NCBI RefSeq assembly: GCF_017876405.1
Contig: NZ_JAGINW010000001.1
Span: forward strand, 9,499,203-9,563,202
Length of the DNA stretch: 64,000 bases
From: Kibdelosporangium banguiense
GTDB lineage: Bacteria > Actinomycetota > Actinomycetes > Mycobacteriales > Pseudonocardiaceae
Reading direction: 5' to 3'
Position numbers and translations under genes: made by a program. Shown piece after piece: positions 58,412-64,000 of the stretch (position 1 is the first letter of the stretch; every line of letters starts with the position of its first letter). The notes beneath the pieces were generated by a model. It saw nothing but the letters and a program-made list of their open reading frames with translations, was not told the origin of the DNA and did no database searches.

Positions 58412-59354
58412 TCAGAACATGCCGTTGTCGTTGGCTGAAGTCGCGGGGATGACCTGGAGGACATCCCAGTGTTCGACGACCTTTCCGTCCGAGTCGAGAC
58501 GGAAGATGTTCGCCGACCGGTGCCCGATGACGCCGTCGTACCCGTTCTCGGCCACGAGGTTGCCGCTCACATGCACGTCGTCGGCGTTGACCAGCAGTCC
58601 CGTCGCCGCGTTCTGGGCGATCGTGTTCTTCTCGACCACCACTCCCCTGGCCTGGACGATCACGGCCGCGGGTTCCTTGGTCTCGTTCTGACTCGATCCG
58701 TAGTGCGCTCGAAACCGAGGCCCCTGACCACAGACCCGTCGGCGCCCGCGAACAGGTGCAACGCGCTCTTCTTCGCCGTGATCTCGACCTTCCGGCCGGT
58801 CGGGTCGCTGCCCAGGTACGTCCGGTCCGCCGCGCCGTCGTGGAAGAAGGTGCCCGCCCGGACCTCCTCGCGGGTCGCGACCTGCCGCATCGGTTCGCCG
58901 TCGACGAACACCATCTGCGGGTCGCCACCGACCGGGTTGTCATCGTTGAACTGGACGGGGTTCATGCACTCGTCGTAGGCCGGACCACTCGCCCGGCACA
59001 CGCTGGCCGGGTTCCAGCCGTCCAGGCGCCACGCGTTGCCGTCCGCGACCAGCTGGCCGGCCGGGATCTCGGCACTGCCCTTGAACCAGACCTGCTCACC
59101 GGGATACGGCTGCAAAGTCACCGGAGCGGCAGCGGTCCGCAGCGGCGCTTCCTGCGTGCCCGGGTTGCTGTCCTTCCCCGTCGGCGCGACGAACAGTGCC
59201 CCATCCGGCACGGGGTACGACGTCGGGATGATGAACACCCCCGACTGGCCGGTGCCGCGGCCGCCGCCGGAGCCCGGCCGGCACCCACCAGAGCCATCAG
59301 ACTGGCAGCGATCAAGGCCACCACCAGAGCCAGACCAGCCCCGCGAAAAGGCAT
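58412..59354 (-). pseudogene. beta-helix protein decayed and fused to a SnoaL-like tail
   Basis: The ATG at 59354 (AGGGGG upstream) opens a signal peptide MPFRGAGLALVVALIAASLM; near 59255 the frame shifts to SYPVPDGALFVAPTGKDSNP, typical of secreted right-handed beta-helix enzymes (pectate-lyase-like). Expected repeats after EAPLRT are deleted. Another shift near 58690 leads to VVVEKNTIAQNAATGLLVNA and SGNLVAENGYDG (beta-helix rungs), then from about 58510 the same frame becomes NIFRLDSDGKVVEHWDVLQ and ATSANDNGMF, the end of a SnoaL-like protein. At least two frameshifts, one internal deletion and one gene fusion. Confidence 0.65.
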
Positions 59355-59676
59355 CGAATCCCCCTCAGCAACATCCCGCGAACCACGCCGAACAAACGGC
59401 CACACGGAAATCCCGGGCCGGCCTCCACTGAAACGACCGCGGACCGAGGACAACAAGGACCAGCCAGACCGGGACAGACCCGGACAGCCTGAGACACCTT
59501 CGGACAAGGCCGTCGGGATGATGGTCAGTCGCGACCATGTGCGCGATGACCTCGGACGGCACGCCTGAGGGGCCTCGATGGCTCTCGCCTGCCTGTGACG
59601 ACATCGGTGGCGTCAGAATCCCCTGATCGAGGGACTCCTCTGGTCTGCATTCGGCCGTACACGTCAGAATGTCGGC
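59355..59676. other. gene-free interval
   Basis: 322 bp upstream of the beta-helix remnant and before the small membrane gene. No supported gene on either strand. CAGAAT at about 59663-59668 could be a -10 for the next gene. No repeat or operator seen. Confidence 0.4.
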
Positions 59677-59967
59677 GTGGGTCCCACACACCGTGTCGTC
59701 AGTGCTCGGCTGGTGCGTGGGGTGATCCTGGCGTTGAGCGCCGCGACGTTGGCGACCGCCGTGGCCGCGCTGAGCTCGGCGCAGGTGTTGATGCACCTGA
59801 TGTTCACGCTGACAGACCTCACACACCTGCACGGCAGTCTTACTGCCGCAGCGGTTGTCGCGCAGGCGAGCGCCGTGTTGCTGGCCAGTGTGTTGCTTGT
59901 CCACGCGCCAAGGGTTGTGTTGTTCGGCCACGCCAGTGCGCGGCGTGGGCCACCTGTGTGTTCCTGA
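59677..59967 (+). CDS. small two- or three-helix membrane protein
   Basis: 96 aa from GTG (MGPTHRVVSARLVRGVILAL). Hydrophobic segments at about 13-38 and 57-80, with His residues (LMHLMFTLTDLTHLHGS) between. No Shine-Dalgarno; a CAGAAT box about 8 bp upstream of the GTG would make it leaderless. Unknown function; short and unsupported by neighbours. Confidence 0.4.
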   Translation: MGPTHRVVSARLVRGVILALSAATLATAVAALSSAQVLMHLMFTLTDLTHLHGSLTAAAVVAQASAVLLASVLLVHAPRVVLFGHASARRGPPVCS

Positions 59968-60019
59968 CTTCAGTGCGTTCACCCCTCGGTCGCTACGGCG
60001 TCCCGTGTCAGGAGTAACC

Positions 60020-61448
60020 ATGTTCTCTTTGCGGTGCCCTCAATGCAGAAGACCGATGGATTACCGGCCTGTCCGGTTCGGACTGGTCGGTTGCGGTCAC
60101 CACACCTACCCGGTGATCGACGGCATTCCGGTCCTGCGGCAAGGACGAGTAGCCGTGCAGCACCACACCACCAGTGCGCAAGAGGTGTCCGGCCCGGCGG
60201 TCGCCGACCTCGTCGAGTGGGTCAAGGCAGGAAACGGGCAGGAAGCCCTGGTCTGTTTGCTGTCGTTCCCGCCGAACGTGCCGGTTCGTGGCGGGCACCG
60301 GCTGTGGGGCGTACCGGGAGCCGCAGCGCTGGGAACATGGTTACGCCGCCGGACGGTGCGAAAGATGCTGGCACAACAGCATTCGGCGCAGGACTGGATG
60401 AGACTGTTCTATCTGCGGTCCCGGGGCGTGGATCAGGAACTGATGGGGTACTTCCTCTGCCGTTTCGGCCAGCCCCGGCACCTGGCCGCGCTCACCTGCC
60501 TGCAGGTACTGCCCGACGACGACCGGCCCGTGCTCGATCTGGCCTGCGGTTTCGGGCATCTCGCGCACACGATCGTGCAGTGGCCCAGATCCCGGCCGGT
60601 TGTCGGGGTGGACCGCAACTTCTTCCAGCTCTGGGTCGCCAAACGCCACATCGCACCAGAGGCGATGTTCGTGTGCGCGGACGCCGGCGACGGTTTGCCG
60701 TTCCCTGACGACACGTTCGGCGGCGCGTTATGCTCGGACGCGTTCCATCTCTTACCCGGCAAGCAATTCTGCCTCGACGAGTTGCGCCGCTGCACCCCGG
60801 GCGGCCCGATCCTGCTCACCCGGGTCGGCAACCGGCACGTCGAGCCCAACGAGGGCAGCGAACTCAGTCCGGCGGAATACCTCGGACTGGCCATGAACAT
60901 GCACACTGTCCTGTTCGACGAGAACGAACTCGTCCGGTCGTACCTGGCCAACACCGCGCCAGAGGTCTGTTCTGCTGACACAGAAGCGAAATGGCTGACC
61001 ATCATCGCCGGGCCTCAGGCACTCGACCTCGGCCCGCCCCGGCAGTCCGGTGACTGGCCACATGCCGCCGGCCGGCTGGCGATCAACCCGATCTACGCCC
61101 ACCACCAGGCACAACACGGCGGCACCGCACTCATCTTCCAGTTCCCCTCCACGTGGTACGCCTTCGAGAACGCCCGGATGCTCGACTACCACCAGCCCGC
61201 GATCACCCTGGACGCCAAGCAGGTCCGCGGCATCCACGACGGCGAACTCACCCCCGAACTGGCCACCCTGGTCGAGCAGTTCGTCCTGATCGGCGTACCC
61301 GACCACTATCTGCACGCACCCGGGGCAACGCGACAACCAGCGCCATGACCGCATCCCCACCCTGCGGCTCGCCGCCGAACTGGACGAGATCCCGTTCAAA
61401 CACGACGGATTCGTCTACGGCGTCTACGCACTTCCCGTGACCTGGTAA
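60020..61448 (+). pseudogene. Trm112-like zinc-ribbon methyltransferase with C-terminal frameshift
   Basis: AGGAG 6 bp before the ATG. N-terminal zinc-ribbon-like CPQCRRPMDY with GCGHHTYPVIDGIPVL, as in Trm112-type fusions; methyltransferase core VLDLACGFGHLAHTI, VVGVDRNFFQL, GLPFPDDTFGGALCSDAFHL. The frame ends at 61348 after HYLHAPG, but the next frame continues naturally (QRDNQRHDRIPTLRLAAELD, then IPFKHDGFVYGVYALPVTW, stop at 61446-61448). Removing one G from GGGG at 61322-61325 joins them. The core is intact, so the protein may still be made without about 40 residues; or the base is a read error. Confidence 0.65.
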
Positions 61449-61592
61449 GTCCCAAGCGCAGGGCCGGGTTCGGCTGGTGAAACCGCGCTGTTGCCGATGT
61501 GAAGTCGCGCTTCGCCATGATCAGTTGGGGAAATTCGGTAACGGCTTGCCGCGGGGGGCATTTTCCGCAGGTGAGGCCCTTAATGAGAATAT

Positions 61593-61943
61593 ATGCGCCA
61601 ATCGTTCAAGCGCGCCGCTGTCCTGGGGACTGTCGCGACTGCCGCGTCTGTCATGTCGCCCTTGGCCGCGTCAGCAGGCGGGAAGTCGAAGACCTGTCCC
61701 GAGAGCGCATGCAGGGTCGAGGCGGGTAACTTCTCGGAAGGACAGCTGTCCGTCGACTTCGACGTGCACGGCCGGGGTGGCGCGGAAGCGGTCCTGTACT
61801 CCAATGGCCGCACTATCTGCCGGTACCCCTTCGATGCCGTAGCCGGGCCGCAGTCGTGGTACTGCAACGGCGTACCCGCGGGATTCATCGAGGCCAGCGT
61901 GGTCGGCCCGGCCGGACCGTCCAACATCGGTGTCCGCTGGTAA
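61593..61943 (+). CDS. small secreted protein
   Basis: 116 aa: signal peptide MRQSFKRAAVLGTVATAAS with cleavage near AASA-GG; mature part has four cysteines (KTCPESACR, TICRYP, YCNG) and an all-beta pattern. Resembles the other short secreted proteins in this window in architecture, not clearly in sequence. Terminator-like hairpin at 61962. Confidence 0.6.
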   Translation: MRQSFKRAAVLGTVATAASVMSPLAASAGGKSKTCPESACRVEAGNFSEGQLSVDFDVHGRGGAEAVLYSNGRTICRYPFDAVAGPQSWYCNGVPAGFIEASVVGPAGPSNIGVRW

Positions 61944-61961
61944 GCAGTAACAAAACGAAGC

Positions 61962-61989
61962 CGCCGGTCTGGGGACACCCAGGCCGGCG
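61962..61989. terminator. hairpin between convergent genes
   Basis: CGCCGGTCTGGG (61962-61973), loop GACA, CCCAGGCCGGCG (61978-61989): one mismatch. Separates the secreted protein (+) from the P450 remnant (-). Confidence 0.65.
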
Positions 61990-62011
61990 AGCTCAGGGCT
62001 TCCCGTAGACG

Positions 62012-62602
62012 TCACCACATGACGGGGAGTTCGTGTACGCCGTAGGCGGACATGTCGTGCCGGAACCTCACCTCTTCGAGCGGTATCGCGAGCCGGAGAT
62101 TCGGCAGCCTGCGCAGCAAGGCCGGCAGGGCGATCTGCAACTCCGCTCGTGCGAGGTTCTGCCCCAGGCACTGGTGGACGCCATAGCCGAAGGCGAGGTG
62201 CCCGCGAGTGTTGCGGTCGACGTCGAAATCGTCGGCCTGGTCGAGGAAAGCAGGATCCCGGTTGGCGGCGGGCAGATTGACCGTGAGCAGATCTCCGGCG
62301 CGAACGAGTTGCCCGCCGATGGTGAGGTCCTCGGCGGCCACGCGCAGGATCATGTCCTGGGCGATGGACAGGTAACGCAGTAGTTCCTCAACGGCGCTGC
62401 CGACCACGGCGGGATCGTCGGTGTCCCGGATCCGTGCGGCCTTCCCGGGATTCTCCAGCAGGGCCAGGGTGGCCAGGCCGATCATGTTGGCTGTGGTCTC
62501 GTGCCCGGCGAACAGCAGGACCATGCCGTTCATGGCGACTTCCGGCACGGTGAGTTCCCCGGTGGCGACGCGTTCGGCAGCGTCATCGACTGGCTCCGGC
62601 AC
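62012..62602 (-). pseudogene. cytochrome P450, N-terminal half missing
   Basis: About 196 residues: I-helix AGHETT at 32-37, K-helix EELLR at 72-76, and the haem-binding FGYGVHQCLGQNLAR with Cys145. Bacterial P450s have about 400 residues, so the substrate-recognition N-terminal half is absent; the frame opens with an ATG lacking a ribosome site (MPEPVDDAAERV). No frame on this strand upstream carries the missing part. The remaining half cannot fold as an active P450. Confidence 0.8.
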
Positions 62603-62886
62603 GGCTGCCCCGGCACACCGAAACAGATGGCCGCCGCGATCTCACCCCACCTCATCGCGGCCGTGTCAGCCGAGTGAGTCCGAAGTGGAAAGCCGGGCTT
62701 GTACAGCCGGCCCACAGCAAGCGAATCCCGAGAGTGACACATGGCGATCGAATCACCTGAAAACCGCGCGCAGCTCTACGCGGATCTGACCATCATCGCG
62801 GTCAAACTCATTGCCAGGCACTGATGTCCAGCCGGAGTCGAGCTCCCGGATCAGCTTGGCCCGTAGTGGCGACCGAGCGTTGCCGG

Positions 62887-63342
62887 TCAGTCCTCAGAGT
62901 TGATGATCAGGCAGGTGGTGGTGGCGTGGGCGACCAGTTTGCCTTTCTCGTCGGTCACTCTGCCTTCGGCGGCCGCCGTGCGGCGGCCGACATGGATGAC
63001 GGTGCCCTCAGCGGTCAGGGTTCGTCCGTCGGTCTGCGCGGCCCGGATGTAGTTGACCTTGAGCTCCAGGGTCGTGTAGCCGACGCGGGCGGGCAGGGTG
63101 GTGTGCACGGCGCAGCCCATGGCCGAGTCGAGCAGAGTTGCCGCGATGCCGCCGTGGACGGTGCCGAGGGGATTGGCGAAGTCCGGTCTGGTGTCCAGCG
63201 AGACGACGATGCGGCCGTGCTCCACTTCGTCGAACCGCATGCCGAGCAGCCGGCCGATGGTGGGAATGCCGGTGGGCCGTTCGGTCTGGACCCAGCGCAT
63301 CAGTTCCAGGCCGGACATGGCGGCGATGTCCAGGGTCGTCAT
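62887..63342 (-). CDS. PaaI-family hotdog thioesterase
   Basis: 151 aa, single hotdog domain: FANPLGTVHGGIAATLLDSAM is the signature with the catalytic Asn/Gly/Asp region, then VGYTTLELKVNYIRAA. Hydrolyses acyl- or aryl-CoA thioesters, typically phenylacetyl-type. It overlaps the end of the molybdopterin oxidoreductase gene (ATGA), forming an operon with it. Confidence 0.85.
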   Translation of the reverse strand: MTTLDIAAMSGLELMRWVQTERPTGIPTIGRLLGMRFDEVEHGRIVVSLDTRPDFANPLGTVHGGIAATLLDSAMGCAVHTTLPARVGYTTLELKVNYIRAAQTDGRTLTAEGTVIHVGRRTAAAEGRVTDEKGKLVAHATTTCLIINSED

Positions 63343-64000
63343 GGAGTCTCCTGATGGTTCGGAAGCGGTTCGATGTTCGCGGGCACGTGCTTGTGCCAGG
63401 GCGTGCCGGCGATCGGGTCGCGGCGGCGCAGGTCAGTCAAGGTGTTCAGGGCCACGCCGGTGCGCTCGGTGCCGTGCTCGGTGGGCAGGTCGAGGCCGAA
63501 GCCGTTGGGCAGGGCTGCGTGGCCGGGCTGCATGCGGTCGTCGATCTCGACGGTGGCCTGGGCGCTGCCGCGTGTGGTGGTGATCCGGGCTTGGGAGCCG
63601 TCGCTCAGCCCGAGGCGCTGGGCATCTTGAGGGTTGAGGCGCAGGGTGCCGCCCGCGTCCCGTAGCCGCCAGGAGGTGGTGCGGAAGATCGCGTTGGCGG
63701 TGAAGGCCCGGCGTTGTCCGGCGGCCAGCACGAACGGGAAGTCGTCGGTGGTGTGCACGGCCGGGGTCTTCTCGAGGGCGTCGAGGAGATCGAGCAGTTC
63801 CGGGATGGGCAGTGGAATGCGGTGGCCGGGGTGGGGCACGTACCGCCAAGCGTCCTCGGGTTCGTCCAAGGTGAAGGTGACGCCCGAACGACCGGCCAGC
63901 ATGGCGTCGAACAGAGCGTCGGCGTTGGCGTGACCGGCACGGCGCATGGCCTGTGGGTAGTCCTTGCCGACGCGCTGTGCGAGCGCCCACAGCACGGCGG
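63339..64000 (-). CDS. molybdopterin-dependent oxidoreductase, C-terminal part (5' beyond window)
   Basis: About 220 residues visible, the coding frame continues past the right edge. The C-terminal molybdopterin-dinucleotide-binding barrel is present: FPFVLAAGQRRAFTANAIF, LRLNPQDAQRLGLSDGSQAR, EIDDRMQPGHAALPNGFG, TPWHKHVPANIEPL. This corresponds to formate-dehydrogenase/NAP-type family members. Substrate unknown. The stop overlaps the thioesterase start (ATGA). Confidence 0.8.
   Translation of the reverse strand, partial: AVLWALAQRVGKDYPQAMRRAGHANADALFDAMLAGRSGVTFTLDEPEDAWRYVPHPGHRIPLPIPELLDLLDALEKTPAVHTTDDFPFVLAAGQRRAFTANAIFRTTSWRLRDAGGTLRLNPQDAQRLGLSDGSQARITTTRGSAQATVEIDDRMQPGHAALPNGFGLDLPTEHGTERTGVALNTLTDLRRRDPIAGTPWHKHVPANIEPLPNHQETP

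Noticed and set aside
62741..62824. A 27-codon peptide frame (MAIESPENRAQLYADLTIIA)
   Set aside because: Too short, no clear ribosome site or partner; the 284-bp gap around it shows nothing else.
1..64000. CRISPR array, tRNA, rRNA, integrase or prophage
   Set aside because: No regularly spaced repeats, cloverleaf candidates, rRNA text or phage/integrase proteins recognised on reading both strands; a tRNA scan and covariance search would be the decisive test.

Overview
The window is high-GC actinobacterial DNA: strongly GC-biased third codon positions, frequent GTG starts and one TTG start, many TetR regulators with palindromic operators, Tat and Sec exported enzymes, and a probable CebR box. 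Gene content fits a soil actinomycete, most likely Pseudonocardiaceae (Amycolatopsis or Kibdelosporangium type). That family placement is inference. I saw no rRNA, tRNA, CRISPR array, insertion sequence or phage gene.

Region by region. 0-6 kb: the end of an enolase-superfamily sugar-acid dehydratase facing an RraA-like aldolase, then small regulator/effector pairs (TetR with a SnoaL-fold protein, a CC-motif protein with MerR, an NTF2-like protein opposite an ECF41 sigma factor). 6-20 kb: a LysR gene facing a membrane protein plus Tat-exported multicopper oxidase, a frameshifted tautomerase, a quinone-oxidoreductase-like operon with its TetR, an acyl-CoA ligase, two more TetR systems each with inverted-repeat operators, a cyclase-family protein and a GGDEF/EAL protein. 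20-38 kb: an exported-enzyme district (M1 peptidase, SGNH hydrolase with a proline-rich tail, GH12 cellulase under CebR-like boxes, S8 protease, GH76 mannanase, small secreted proteins) interspersed with truncated and fused gene remnants. 38.7-43.8 kb: a compact, apparently intact four-gene operon of a glutamine-synthetase-like ligase, an asparagine-synthetase-like amidotransferase, a SAM methyltransferase and a PanC-like ligase. 44-50 kb: a BTAD/AAA regulator facing an NTF2/cupin pair through an 11-bp-period direct repeat typical of SARP sites, then GlxA-type and DJ-1 genes. 50-57 kb: an AraC regulator opposite a branched-chain-type ABC importer (with a fused permease-ATPase) and an amidase. 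57-64 kb: a second SGNH hydrolase, a beta-helix/SnoaL chimera, a Trm112-like methyltransferase with a broken C-terminus, a truncated P450, a PaaI-type thioesterase and the end of a molybdopterin oxidoreductase.

Two things stand out. First, the GS-like/AsnB/methyltransferase/PanC operon is a plausible small amide-forming pathway that I cannot match to a characterised cluster. Second, at least eight loci are gene remnants; several are precise fusions of two unrelated genes, which points to repeated deletion in this part of the chromosome. Separately, three otherwise good genes carry single-base frameshifts at C or G runs. These may be sequencing errors or true lesions and should be checked against raw reads.
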